Shown here: one piece after another, positions 17,779 through 26,417 of the stretch
Layout of the letters: each line of letters begins with the position of its first letter
Numbering within the stretch: position 1 is the first letter of the stretch
Program-made: the position numbers and the translations under genes
Source: Bradyrhizobium sp. ARR65
GTDB taxonomy: Bacteria > Pseudomonadota > Alphaproteobacteria > Rhizobiales > Xanthobacteraceae
Direction: 5' to 3'
DNA length: 64,000 nucleotides
NCBI RefSeq assembly: GCF_000472385.1
Contig: NZ_AWZU01000043.1
Location: forward strand, 228-64,227
The notes under the pieces: generated by a model
Database searches by the model: none
Seen by the model: only the letters and a program-made list of their open reading frames with translations
What the model was told of the DNA's origin: nothing

Positions 17779-17961
17779 ATGGAATACCGTGGCATTGAGT
17801 TTAGGGTACGCAGAACGCTGTCTCCGAATGGTTGGAAGTGGTCAGTGAACCTCGGCGATCGGGAGAAGACAGGCACATTTCCCGAGCGGGAGGGTGCAAT
17901 CCGACTAGCGCAAAAGTTCATTGACGAACTGATTGGTGACCCGACGCCCCTCAACGAATAG
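17779..17961 (+). CDS. hypothetical small basic protein
   Basis: 60 residues (MEYRGIEFRVRRTLSPNGWK, ending IDELIGDPTPLNE). AAGG lies before the start. It resembles a short DUF-type protein frequent in Bradyrhizobium with predicted beta-strand-rich N-terminus and one helix. Function unknown. Confidence 0.5.
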   Translation: MEYRGIEFRVRRTLSPNGWKWSVNLGDREKTGTFPEREGAIRLAQKFIDELIGDPTPLNE

Positions 17962-17975
17962 AGCCGTCGTTTCCT

Positions 17976-18212
17976 ATGACCCGCCCACAAAAGATCGCCT
18001 TCGGCGAGATGCGCGCTGCTGGCGTGCGTAATGTGCTGATCTATTGCACCGACTACATGTGTGGCCATTGCATCATGGTGCCTGACGATGCCGATCGCTG
18101 GCCGGATGAGCTGCGCGTCTCCGACATCGAAGACAAATTCGTCTGCACGGCATGTGGCCAGCGCGGCGCGGATATCCGGCCAGACTGGACCACGACCAAG
18201 ACGCGTGCCTGA
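17976..18212 (+). CDS. small zinc-ribbon protein
   Basis: 78 residues (MTRPQKIAFGEMRAAGVRNV). Two knuckles, MCGHC and CTACGQRGADIRPDW, suggest zinc binding. The gene starts 14 bases after the preceding small gene, so the two may be cotranscribed. It belongs to a type widespread in Bradyrhizobium, with no assigned function. Confidence 0.6.
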   Translation: MTRPQKIAFGEMRAAGVRNVLIYCTDYMCGHCIMVPDDADRWPDELRVSDIEDKFVCTACGQRGADIRPDWTTTKTRA

Positions 18213-18313
18213 GCGGCATCGTGCTCGGGTACCTTTCGCCTCGGGCCGCCCCTCAGTTTGCCTGACGCTCGGAGGGCCAGCCTCGTCGAAGCCATCCCTT
18301 CATCGCGGAAAAC

Positions 18314-18756
18314 ATGGCGCGAGCGGGCGATTGCGTCGAGCTGCTGGCCTTGATGGACGTGCTCGCTGTTCCGAATGTGTGCGGCGCGGACATGATGAAG
18401 ACCAGCGACTTCGAGCTGAAGCCGCTGACACTGACGGTCTTTGAGGGAACGGACGAGGATTGGCGCGGCATTGCCGAATTCCCCGAGTTGAAGAACCAGC
18501 GCAGCCCCTTCGAGGTCAAAAACATCAAGCCGGACCGCGAGCTCTACCGCGATCCGTCCTATCGACCGGAGTTCGTCAACGTTCCGCTGACGATATCCGA
18601 GCTCGAGGTCGAGCGTCGCCGACCGAGATGGCCTGGGTAGCCCAGCTCAGGGCGAGCGGGAAATACGGCGACACCGATGCAGACGTGGTCCGTTACGTGT
18701 TCTTTACGTGGTGGATCTCTCGTTTCATGCGCGGGCCGAAGCATGCCTTGCCATAA
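18314..18756 (+). pseudogene. urea carboxylase-associated (DUF1989) protein, 3' fragment
   Basis: MARAGDCVELLALMDVLAVP then NVCGADMMKTSDFELKPLTL matches the C-terminal half of DUF1989 proteins, followed by YRPEFVNVPLTISELEVE. A shift near 18630 leads to GKYGDTDADVVRYVFFTWWI, the family's usual end. The N-terminal half is missing. DUF1989 proteins accompany urea carboxylase and amide-degradation genes, so this relic fits the amide/urea locus just downstream. Confidence 0.65.
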
Positions 18757-18941
18757 GGGCGGCTCGGCGACTGCCAGCCCGTGCGCCCCGAGATCTGTAA
18801 AAATCCTTGCAAACCTCAAAGCGTGCTGCGGTTTGCAGGTGAGTTGGGATGCCCGGCGGCGTATATCGGGCACGACAAAAGCGATTCACGGTAGTGGTCC
18901 GCGATGGCTGCGGATCCCGGGCAGCGAATGGATCGGTAGAC

Positions 18942-19514
18942 ATGGGTGCGGTGGCCAAGAAGAGGGTGCCGCTCGACAACCCCGAGACGCGGATCGGCTT
19001 GAAGATGAAACACAGGCGGCTGCTCAAAGGGTTGACCTTGAAGGGACTCGCCGAGCTTGCCGGATGCTCCGAGTCGCTCCTGTCCCGGGTCGGGAACGGC
19101 AATGCCAACCCATCCATCAAGACCATGCATCGCGTCGCCTTGGCACTGGGCATGCCGGTCTCCGGACTCTTCCAGGAGACAGATGCGGATGACGACGTGG
19201 TTCTCCGCTGGGGCGGGCGGCCGACCATCGAGACGGATCAGGTGCGTCGTGGCCGGGGGACGAGGCTGGAGGCGCTGATACCGAGCGGCCGCGGCAATCT
19301 GCTTTCCGGCTATATCAACGATATTGAACCCGGAGGCGGCAGCGAAGGCACGCTTCAGCATGAAGGCGAGGAATTCGCCTATGTGCTCCACGGCGGGATC
19401 GAATTGACCGTCGATAATCGCCGCTATCAGTTAAAAGAGGGGGACAGCTTCTACTTCCGCTCGGAGCGGCGCGTCGCGCGCGTGCTTTGGGTCAATACCC
19501 CGCCAAGTTTCTAA
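18942..19514 (+). CDS. XRE-family regulator with C-terminal cupin
   Basis: 190 residues from ATG 18942. An N-terminal helix-turn-helix (KGLTLKGLAELAGCSESLLS, then NANPSIKTMHRVALALG) is joined to a cupin_2 beta-barrel (LQHEGEEFAYVLHGGIELTV, ending VARVLWVNTPPSF). This layout is typical of repressors or activators that sense a small metabolite in the cupin. It lies between relics of a DUF1989 protein and an acetamidase, both nitrogen-compound genes, and 0.7 kb before amiC. It may have regulated that older locus. Confidence 0.85.
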   Translation: MGAVAKKRVPLDNPETRIGLKMKHRRLLKGLTLKGLAELAGCSESLLSRVGNGNANPSIKTMHRVALALGMPVSGLFQETDADDDVVLRWGGRPTIETDQVRRGRGTRLEALIPSGRGNLLSGYINDIEPGGGSEGTLQHEGEEFAYVLHGGIELTVDNRRYQLKEGDSFYFRSERRVARVLWVNTPPSF

Positions 19515-19572
19515 CCACTTCTCCGCGTACACGTCTTGACCGATGCACGCGCTCCCTGTTGTTCTCTGCCGG

Positions 19573-19803
19573 CTATTTGAGGATGGAGTTGGGAAGCATG
19601 CAATGTGCGCCCTTTGCCATGTTGACCATCTGCGTGACATGGAAATCAGCCGCTAGACTGCACAGCGTGTATGCATCCGTGTCGGAAAGGCCGCGCAGTT
19701 CACCGATCCAGCGGATCATGTCGCGAAGCGCCTGTCTGACTGCGTCGTCGAGATCCTCATCAAATCCCATCGTCATGTAGTGCGTCGGAGTCTCTGCGCG
19801 AGG
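19573..19803 (-). pseudogene. acetamidase/formamidase C-terminal fragment
   Basis: The minus strand reads AETPTHYMTMGFDEDLDDAV then RQALRDMIRWIGELRGLSDT and DAYTLCSLAADFHVTQMVN, ending MLPNSILK. This is the conserved C-terminus of FmdA/AmdA-type acetamidase/formamidase. Only about 75 residues of some 310-400 remain. It is the relic of another amide-hydrolysing gene beside the amiC-amiR locus. Confidence 0.75.
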
Positions 19804-19828
19804 TGCCGTCTGAGGCCGTCAACGATCC

Positions 19829-20105
19829 CTACGGCTGACGCGTCTCGCGGTGAGTGCTCTCAGTGATGCTGGTCTTGCCGCCGGTGTGGGTGGAGCTCCT
19901 CGTGCGTCGTTCGACCTCCTGCTCGCCGATGAGCCGGCTGATATCCTCGGGCCGCTTCGCTGGCGTTGATCCGAGTGATGATCTTGGTGCCGGTCATGCC
20001 GAACCAGGACTTGGCCTGGTCCTGGCCGTAGACGGCACGGATCTGGGCCGTGTCCTGCGCGCCGATCACGACCGCAACGCCCTTGGAGCGGCCGAGCGTC
20101 GTCAT
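19829..20105 (-). pseudogene. TraD/VirD4-type conjugation coupling protein fragment
   Basis: The minus strand gives GRSKGVAVVIGAQDTAQIRA, VYGQDQAKSWFGMTGTKIIT and RINASEAA; a shift near 19955 then continues EDISRLIGEQEVERRTRSST and HTGGKTSITESTHRETRQP to a stop at 19829. The first part resembles the ATPase core end of type IV coupling proteins (TraD). It is a leftover of a conjugative element at the edge of the amide/urea locus. Confidence 0.65.
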
Positions 20106-20249
20106 GTGATGCTTATGCGTGCTGATGATGCTCAAATTTGTAGCACTGCGGCGACTTTTCCTGTTCGGCAGATTCAGCGATAAGATTTTTTGGGCCTGCC
20201 GCCAACAGGGGCGTCAGGCGTGTGCCGATGAGAGCGACACCGAAACACC

Positions 20250-21413
20250 ATGGCGTTGGAAGAGAGGCAGGCGAGCTGGCGGGTCGGCGTACTCTATTCG
20301 CAGACGGGCGTGACCTCGACCATCGAACGCACGCAGCTCAACGCCAATCTGCTCGCGATTGAAGAGATCAATGCCGGCGGCGGCGTCCTCGGCCGGCCTG
20401 TCGAGCCTGTCATCTACGATCCGGCCTCCGATCCGAAGAAATTTCGTGCCTTTGCCGAGCAGCTATTCCAGGTGGACCGCATCAGGCTGCTGTTCGGCTG
20501 CTACATGTCGAGCACCCGCAAGGCCGTGCTTCCCGTGGTCGAAGGTCATCGCGGCCTGCTGTTCTATCCGACGCTCTACGAAGGTTTCGAGTACTCCCGC
20601 AATTGCATCTATACCGGCGCGGCGCCGAACCAGAACTCGATCCAGCTCGCGCGATTCTTGCTTTCAGGCTATGGCAACCGCTTCCTGTTCGTCGGCTCCA
20701 ACTACGTCTACCCTTACGAATCCAACCGGCTGATGGCTGATTTCGTCGTCCAGAGCAAAGGCAAGGTGCTCGACGAGGTCTATGTGCCGCTGCAGGCAGC
20801 GGAGAAAGATTTCGACAAGGTCATCGCGCGGATCAAGAAGACCTCGCCGGACGTGATCTTCTCCACGGTGGTCGGGACCGGCACCGCCGCGCTTTACCGC
20901 GCCTATCGCGCTGCAGGTTTTGATCCAACGCGAATGCCGATCGCGAGCCTGACGACCAGCGAGGCGGAGGTCGCCGAAATGGGCGCGGAGGTTGCCGAGG
21001 GCCATGTCACGGCGGCACCGTTTTTCGAGACGCTGTCGTCGCCGGCTGCGCGCCATTTCGTCTCCCGCTTCAAGCAGAAATACGGCGACAGCGCCCCTGT
21101 GACGGCCGGCGCCGAAGCCGCTTACTTCCAGGTGCATCTGGCGATGCGGTCGGTGGGCAAGTGCGGCTCCGATGATCCGGAGCAGGTGCTTGCCAACCTG
21201 CGCGACTTCGAATTCGACGCGCCGCAGGGGCGGGTACGCGTCGATCCGGAGAACAATCACACCTATCTCTGGCCGCGGATCGCGCGGCTCGACCGGCAAG
21301 GCCGATTCCAGATCGTCTGGAATCCAGGCGTGCGCGTGAAGCCCGATCCGTACTGCGTCGTGCAAAGCCTCGACGATTGGTCGGTTGATGAACAACAGCT
21401 CATTCGTCCATGA
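20250..21413 (+). CDS. amiC: AmiC-type amide-binding regulator
   Basis: 387 residues with a periplasmic-binding-protein fold but no signal peptide (starts MALEERQASWRVGVLYSQTG), so it works in the cytoplasm. Conserved family stretches include IEEINAGGGVLGRPVEPVIY, GCYMSSTRKAVLPVVE and FVGSNYVYPYESNR. AmiC senses short-chain amides or urea and holds AmiR inactive until ligand binds. amiR follows 35 bases later. The urea-binding protein UrtA shares the same family; absence of the export signal and the amiR neighbour decide for AmiC. No strong ribosome-binding site precedes the ATG, so the start is moderately sure. Confidence 0.9.
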   Translation: MALEERQASWRVGVLYSQTGVTSTIERTQLNANLLAIEEINAGGGVLGRPVEPVIYDPASDPKKFRAFAEQLFQVDRIRLLFGCYMSSTRKAVLPVVEGHRGLLFYPTLYEGFEYSRNCIYTGAAPNQNSIQLARFLLSGYGNRFLFVGSNYVYPYESNRLMADFVVQSKGKVLDEVYVPLQAAEKDFDKVIARIKKTSPDVIFSTVVGTGTAALYRAYRAAGFDPTRMPIASLTTSEAEVAEMGAEVAEGHVTAAPFFETLSSPAARHFVSRFKQKYGDSAPVTAGAEAAYFQVHLAMRSVGKCGSDDPEQVLANLRDFEFDAPQGRVRVDPENNHTYLWPRIARLDRQGRFQIVWNPGVRVKPDPYCVVQSLDDWSVDEQQLIRP

Positions 21414-21448
21414 TCAGTGTGGGTGCGTAGCCGGACGGAGAACTGGGC

Positions 21449-22057
21449 GTGGCCATCCAAATTCTTCGTGATCTACGCGGTCTACGGGTGCATGTCGTGC
21501 ATCCCCCCGATGCCGAGCGGACCAAGCTGGTCGAGCATCTCCGCCGTATCGGCTGCATGGTCGAGATGCAATGGCCAGTGCCGGAGTGCTGGGAGGAGGG
21601 CGCAGACATCGTACTGCTCGCCATCGAGCACGATATCCGCGCCGAGATCCAGCGCCTGCTGAAGTCGGACGTCAATCGCCGGCCGACCCTGATCGCCGTC
21701 GTTTCCTACGAAGATCCATCGACGTTGCAACTTGTGCTCGAGGTCGGCGCGGTTGCTGTCATCGAGCGACCCATCCGCCCGTTCGGATTGCTGACCAACA
21801 TCACCATCGCGCGTAGCCTCTGGATGGAGCGCCGTGAGGCGGAGAAGCGGGTCCGCAAGCTCGAGCGCAAGCTCGCCGGTATGCAGCGGATCCAGAAGGC
21901 GAAATCGATCCTGATGGATGGTCAGGGATTGAGCGAGGCTGATGCTTACGAGAGCATCAGACGGCAGGTGATGTCGAAACGCTTGTCGATGGACGATATG
22001 GCGTCGGCCATCATTCACGCAAACGAGCTGTTGCAATACCGTGTGAAAGGTGATTAG
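21449..22057 (+). CDS. amiR: AmiR transcription antiterminator (ANTAR)
   Basis: 202 residues: a degenerate receiver-like N-terminal domain, a coiled-coil helix (WMERREAEKRVRKLERKLAG) and a C-terminal ANTAR RNA-binding three-helix domain (IQKAKSILMDGQGLSEADAY through MDDMASAIIHANELL). It would bind the leader RNA downstream and stop formation of the terminator at 22135-22177 when AmiC releases it. A phospho-acceptor aspartate was not evident, as expected for AmiR. The stop codon is 78 bases before the terminator hairpin. Confidence 0.9.
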   Translation: MAIQILRDLRGLRVHVVHPPDAERTKLVEHLRRIGCMVEMQWPVPECWEEGADIVLLAIEHDIRAEIQRLLKSDVNRRPTLIAVVSYEDPSTLQLVLEVGAVAVIERPIRPFGLLTNITIARSLWMERREAEKRVRKLERKLAGMQRIQKAKSILMDGQGLSEADAYESIRRQVMSKRLSMDDMASAIIHANELLQYRVKGD

Positions 22058-22118
22058 CTCGCAGATGTCGTGGAGAGAAAATCTTTCGCGACGTCGCCGC
22101 TCCATCGATGATGCTGGT

Positions 22119-22177
22119 TCGGCTTTGGCTAGGTAAGCCCGAAAGACCCGCGAGGGTCTGTCGGGCTTTTTTATTTT
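22119..22177 (+). promoter_or_regulatory. leader terminator/antiterminator, likely AmiR target
   Basis: Arms 22135-22149 and 22154-22168 pair in 14 of 15 positions around GCGA and are followed by TTTTTTATTTT, a strong intrinsic terminator. TCGGCTT (22119-22125) can instead pair with AAGCCCGA (22135-22142) with one bulge, using the terminator's 5' arm. The two structures exclude each other. The site lies between amiR and urtA, as in Pseudomonas amide operons where AmiR antiterminates in the leader. A canonical ANTAR dual hexaloop was not confirmed by eye. Confidence 0.75.
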
Positions 22178-22308
22178 GGGCCGCGTTTAGCTACCTGCGC
22201 GTTCGCGCTGGCGGAGCTCGGTCCTACCTTTGCGATTTCTTGGCGGAAACAACGTGCTTCGGCGCGATCGGAGACGTGTGTCTTCTTGGAGCTAACGGGG
22301 AGTGCGGA

Positions 22309-23565
22309 ATGGCAGTGGATAGGCGTAAATTTCTCAAACGTGGTGCGCTCGCCGGCGGCGCGCTGATTACTTCGCCCTGGGTATTTTCGACGGGCGCCCG
22401 TGCAGCGGGCGATATCAAAGTCGGCGTTCTGTTCTCGCTGACAGGCGGGTTGTCGATCGTCGAGAAGTCGCTGCACGACGCGACCATGATGGCGATCAGC
22501 GAGATCAATGCCGCCGGCGGCGTGAAGGGCATGCAGATAGCGGCCATCGCGGAGGACGGCGCGTCCGATCCGAAGACCTACAACGAGAAGGCGTCCAAGC
22601 TCGTCATCCAGGACAAGGTGCCGACCGTGTTCGGCTCCTATACGTCGGCCAGCCGCAAGGCGGTGTTGCCGGTGTTCGAGAAGCGCAACAATCTGTATTT
22701 CTATCCGACCTATTATGAAGGCTTCGAGTGCTCGAAGAACGTCGTCTACACCGGCGCCGTTCCGAACCAGCAGCTGTCGAACTTCATTCCCTGGATCATC
22801 AAGACGCTCGGCAAGAAGAAGTTTTTCATCGTCGGATCAAACTACATCTATCCGCGCGAGATGGCCAAGGTATCCAAGATCCTGATCGAGAAGAACGGCG
22901 GTGAATGGATTGCCGACGAATATCTCGAGCTCGGACATTCCGAGTGGGGCTCGATGGTCAACAAGATCAAGAACTCGGGCTGTGACGTCGTGTTGTCCAA
23001 CGTGGTCGGCGACTCCGTGATCGCGTTCTATCGCGAGTACAAGAACCAGGGTCTGCCCCACGATAAGCTGCCGATCTGCGCCACGGTGACGTCGGAGATC
23101 GAGATCGCGGCGATGGGCGCCGAATATGCCGTCGGCTCCTATACCTCTTTCCCGTACTTCCAGGCGATCGACACCGATCGCAACAAGGCGTTCGTCGACC
23201 GTTACCGCGCCTTCGTCAAGGATCCGAAGGCCGTGACGCATCACGCGCTGGAATCGTCGTACTTCCAGGTGTTCCTTTGGAAGCAGGCGGTCGAGAAGGC
23301 GGCCGAGATCACGCCGGTCGCGATCCGCGAGGCGGTCAAGAGCCAGGAGTTCGACGCGCCGAACGGCCACGTCAAGATCGAGGCCGAGAACCTGCATACG
23401 TACCTGACGCCGCGGATCGCCCAGTGGCTGCCGGATGGCCAGGGCAAGATCATCGACGCCTACAAGGAGCCGGTCATGCCGCTTCCCTACGTCGCCTACG
23501 GCGAGACCCCGACGAACCTATTCTGCACTTCGAAGGGCCTCGACGCGGTAAAGCTGAAAACCTGA
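22309..23565 (+). CDS. urtA: urea/short-chain amide ABC transporter, binding protein
   Basis: 418 residues. The ATG at 22309 has GGGGAG seven bases upstream and begins MAVDRRKFLKRGALAGGALI, a twin-arginine-like signal peptide ending near GARAAG. The mature part is a type-1 periplasmic binding protein (AAGGVKGMQIAAIAEDGASD, FGSYTSASRKAVLPVFEKRN). It is the UrtA/FmdD family that binds urea or short-chain amides. It is first in urtABCDE, after the regulated leader terminator. A perfect 12-bp hairpin after the stop separates it from urtB. Confidence 0.93.
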   Translation: MAVDRRKFLKRGALAGGALITSPWVFSTGARAAGDIKVGVLFSLTGGLSIVEKSLHDATMMAISEINAAGGVKGMQIAAIAEDGASDPKTYNEKASKLVIQDKVPTVFGSYTSASRKAVLPVFEKRNNLYFYPTYYEGFECSKNVVYTGAVPNQQLSNFIPWIIKTLGKKKFFIVGSNYIYPREMAKVSKILIEKNGGEWIADEYLELGHSEWGSMVNKIKNSGCDVVLSNVVGDSVIAFYREYKNQGLPHDKLPICATVTSEIEIAAMGAEYAVGSYTSFPYFQAIDTDRNKAFVDRYRAFVKDPKAVTHHALESSYFQVFLWKQAVEKAAEITPVAIREAVKSQEFDAPNGHVKIEAENLHTYLTPRIAQWLPDGQGKIIDAYKEPVMPLPYVAYGETPTNLFCTSKGLDAVKLKT

Positions 23566-23579
23566 CGTAGGGCAATTTC

Positions 23580-23613
23580 GTCCACCGCGCGCTAGTCTCC
23601 CCGCGCGGTGGAC
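23580..23613 (+). other. intercistronic hairpin between urtA and urtB
   Basis: GTCCACCGCGCG (23580-23591) and CGCGCGGTGGAC (23602-23613) pair perfectly over 12 bp around a 10-base loop, with no T-run after it. Such hairpins after binding-protein genes usually stabilise the upstream mRNA, giving more binding protein than permease (inference). Confidence 0.7.
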
Positions 23614-23627
23614 GATGAGGTGGTGTC

Positions 23628-24521
23628 ATGCTCGAAGTTCTGTTCATCGGTCTCAGCCTGGGCTCGATCCTGCTGCTGGTCGCCCTGGGTCTCGCCATCA
23701 CCTATGGCGCCATGGGCGTCATCAACATGGCCCATGGCGAGATGGTCATGGTCGGCGCTTATGCAACGGTATTATCGGGCCTCTGGCTGGGCACCAACAT
23801 CTTTGTCGCCATCCCGCTCGCCTTCATCGTCACCGCGCTGCTCGGGCTCTTGATCGAGCGCGTGGTGGTGCGCAAGCTCTATGGACGGCTGCTCGACACG
23901 CTCCTCGCGACCTGGGGCATCGCGATCCTGATCCAGCAGGCGGTCCGGCTCGAATTCGGCTTGTCGTTCTTCGGCATCCACGTCCAGGGGCTCGGTCCGG
24001 GATTGCAGAACGTCAGCGTGCCGGAGGTTCTGCAGGGCACGTTCCGTCTGGCGGGCGCCGACATCAACCGCTACCGGGCCTTCATCATTGTTGTGACCGC
24101 GGTCCTCGCCTTTGTGACCTGGTTCGTGATCTATCGCACTATCGCGGGCACCCAGGTGCGTGCCATCATCCGCAATCCCAAAATGGCCGCGGCCTGCGGC
24201 ATCGATGTCGCGCGCGTCAATGCGCTGACCTTCGCGTTCGGCTCCGGCCTTGCCGGTGTCGCCGGCGTGATGATGTCGGGCTTCAAGACAGTGTTTCCCG
24301 ACATGGGCACGCCGATGGTGGTCGACGGCTTCATGGTCGTCGTGATGGGTGGCGTCGGCAGCCTGCTGGGCTCGCTGCTGTCAGCGGGCATTCTCGGTGA
24401 GATCAACGGCCTCGTCGCGGCCGCTACCAACGACATCCTGGCACGCGCCGTGGTGTTCGGCGTGGTGATCGCGATCATCGTGCTCAAGCCGAAGGGCCTG
24501 TTCGCCCTCAGGGGACGTTGA
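23628..24521 (+). CDS. urtB: urea ABC transporter permease UrtB
   Basis: 297 residues, hydrophobic throughout, LivH-type permease (ITYGAMGVINMAHGEMVMVG at 23-42 is the family signature; VDGFMVVVMGGVGSLLGSLL late). It forms one half of the inner-membrane channel with UrtC. The GTGGTGTC ahead of the ATG is a weak site. Its TGA overlaps the region of the urtC start (TTG 24518/ATG 24524), so the two are coupled. Confidence 0.92.
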   Translation: MLEVLFIGLSLGSILLLVALGLAITYGAMGVINMAHGEMVMVGAYATVLSGLWLGTNIFVAIPLAFIVTALLGLLIERVVVRKLYGRLLDTLLATWGIAILIQQAVRLEFGLSFFGIHVQGLGPGLQNVSVPEVLQGTFRLAGADINRYRAFIIVVTAVLAFVTWFVIYRTIAGTQVRAIIRNPKMAAACGIDVARVNALTFAFGSGLAGVAGVMMSGFKTVFPDMGTPMVVDGFMVVVMGGVGSLLGSLLSAGILGEINGLVAAATNDILARAVVFGVVIAIIVLKPKGLFALRGR

Positions 24522-24523
24522 CC

Positions 24524-25669
24524 ATGTCGTCGAAGCGCCGCATCGACTGGGCGATCTACGCCGCTTTCATCTTCCTGATCATGCTCGTGCCGCTGCTGAT
24601 GGACTCATTCTGGATCAACCGGCTCGCCAAGTATCTGGTGTTCGGCATGCTCGGCATCGCCGTCGCGTTGTCCTGGGGCTATGCCGGCATTCTCAATCTC
24701 GGGCAGGGACTGTTCTTCGGCGCCGGCGCCTACATGCTGGCGATGTCGCTGAAGCTCGCCAGCCAGACCAGCCTGCAGCAGGGCTCCGACAAGCCGGTGC
24801 CGGATTTCATGCTGTGGAACGCCGAACCGGGCGCGCCGACGGAGCTCTGCTGCATCAACAAGGCGTCGTTCCTCTGGTTGCCGTTCCAGAGCCAATGGTT
24901 CGGCGTCGCTATGGGTCTGCTCTTGCCGATCGTGATCGCGACGGTGCTAGGCGCGGTGGTGTTCCGCAAGCGGATCTCGGGCGTGTTCGTATCGATCATT
25001 ACGCTGGCATTGGTGCTGCTGGTGCGCCTGGTTATGATTGATGCCCAGCCGGTGACCAACGGATTCAACGGCCTGACCGACCTGGGGTGGTTCAAGATCG
25101 GCGAGTTCGAATTCGATCCCTACATCACGGCCACTTATTACCTCATTGCGATCTCGCTCGGCGTGGTGCTGGTCGCGGCGCGGCTTCTGGTCGAGACCCG
25201 CGCGGGCGTGATCCTGCAGGCGGTCCGCGACGACCAGAACCGCGCGCGCTATCTCGGGTTCGACGTGCCGGCCTACCAGACCTTCTTCTTTTCGGTGTCG
25301 GCGCTGATAGCAGGCTTTGCCGGCATGCTCTATGTCATCGTGTCCGAATTCGCCTCGCCCACCTTCATGGATCTGAGCTTCTCGATTACGATGGTGGTGT
25401 GGGCCGCGGTCGGCGGGCGCGCGTCGATCCTCGGCGCCTGCATCGGCGCGATTGCCATCAACATGATTTCGGCAACCGTCAGCGAAACCGAGGGGTTCGC
25501 CGAGGCCTGGAAGGCGATCATCGGTCTCATCTTCGTGCTGGTCGTGCTCTATCTGCCGCGCGGCGTCGCCGGCCTTGCGCATGATCTGGTCGATCGTGTG
25601 GCGCGCAAGGCGCCGGGCGCCGCGCCGATGTTGCGCGTCAATGATCCATCATCACAGCTGGCGGAGTAG
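24524..25669 (+). CDS. urtC: urea ABC transporter permease UrtC
   Basis: 381 residues from ATG 24524, LivM-type permease (YAGILNLGQGLFFGAGAYML; ITMVVWAAVGGRASILGACI). An insert of about 45 residues between the second and third transmembrane segments (SLQQGSDKPVPDFMLWNAEP onward) distinguishes UrtC from amino-acid LivM proteins and is present here. It pairs with UrtB. The stop codon is four bases before the urtD start. Confidence 0.92.
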   Translation: MSSKRRIDWAIYAAFIFLIMLVPLLMDSFWINRLAKYLVFGMLGIAVALSWGYAGILNLGQGLFFGAGAYMLAMSLKLASQTSLQQGSDKPVPDFMLWNAEPGAPTELCCINKASFLWLPFQSQWFGVAMGLLLPIVIATVLGAVVFRKRISGVFVSIITLALVLLVRLVMIDAQPVTNGFNGLTDLGWFKIGEFEFDPYITATYYLIAISLGVVLVAARLLVETRAGVILQAVRDDQNRARYLGFDVPAYQTFFFSVSALIAGFAGMLYVIVSEFASPTFMDLSFSITMVVWAAVGGRASILGACIGAIAINMISATVSETEGFAEAWKAIIGLIFVLVVLYLPRGVAGLAHDLVDRVARKAPGAAPMLRVNDPSSQLAE

Positions 25670-25673
25670 GGCG

Positions 25674-26417
25674 ATGGCGCAGGCGGCGTTGACCATCGAC
25701 GGGCTTGGTGTCGACTTCGAAGGCTTTAAGGCGGTCAACGGCGTCTCGTTGATCGTCGAGGATGGCGAGCTGCGCGTTCTGCTCGGCGCCAATGGGGCCG
25801 GCAAGACCACGTTGATGGACCTGATTTCGGGCAAGACCAAGTCGACCGAAGGTCGGGTGTTCCTGCACGACACCGACATAACCAATTGGGAGGAGCACCG
25901 GATCGCGCGCGCCGGAATCGGCCGGAAATTCCAGATCCCGAGCGTATTCAAAGAGCTCACGGTCCGCCGCAATCTCGAAGTGGCGAGCTGCCGGAATCCG
26001 GGCGTATTCGCCAATCTCGGCTTCGGTTTTCCAGCCAAAGCGAAGATCGACGAGGTGCTGGAGTTGATCGGCCTGACCGACGAGGCCAGTCGTGTCGCGG
26101 CCTATCTGAGCCACGGCCAGACTCAATGGCTCGAGCTCGGCCTTTTGATCACGCAGGACCCGAAGATCATCCTGCTCGATGAGCCGACTGCCGGCATGAC
26201 CCAGGCGGAAACGCACAAGACCTCGCTGATCGTCAACAATCTCAAGGGGCGGCACACCATCATCGTGGTCGAGCACGACATGGCCTTCGTGCGCGAGATC
26301 GCCGAGCGCATCACGGTGCTGCATCTCGGCCAGGTGTTGGCCGAAGGCAGTGTCTCGGACATCGAGACCAATCCGAAGGTACGGGAAGCCTATCTCGGTT
26401 CGAAGGGGATCTCCTGA
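25674..26417 (+). CDS. urtD: urea ABC transporter ATPase UrtD
   Basis: 247 residues from ATG 25674. Walker A GANGAGKTT, signature LSHGQTQWLELG and Walker B IILLDEPTAGM are intact, followed by the switch histidine in VVEHD. The divergent signature (SHGQ) is usual for UrtD/LivG. The last base is shared with the urtE start (TGATG overlap), showing tight coupling. It powers uptake together with UrtE. Confidence 0.93.
   Translation: MAQAALTIDGLGVDFEGFKAVNGVSLIVEDGELRVLLGANGAGKTTLMDLISGKTKSTEGRVFLHDTDITNWEEHRIARAGIGRKFQIPSVFKELTVRRNLEVASCRNPGVFANLGFGFPAKAKIDEVLELIGLTDEASRVAAYLSHGQTQWLELGLLITQDPKIILLDEPTAGMTQAETHKTSLIVNNLKGRHTIIVVEHDMAFVREIAERITVLHLGQVLAEGSVSDIETNPKVREAYLGSKGIS

Noticed and set aside
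22108-22308. N-terminal extension of urtA from 22108
   Set aside because: It would translate through the leader terminator; the ATG at 22309 has a good ribosome-binding site and starts a twin-arginine-like signal peptide.
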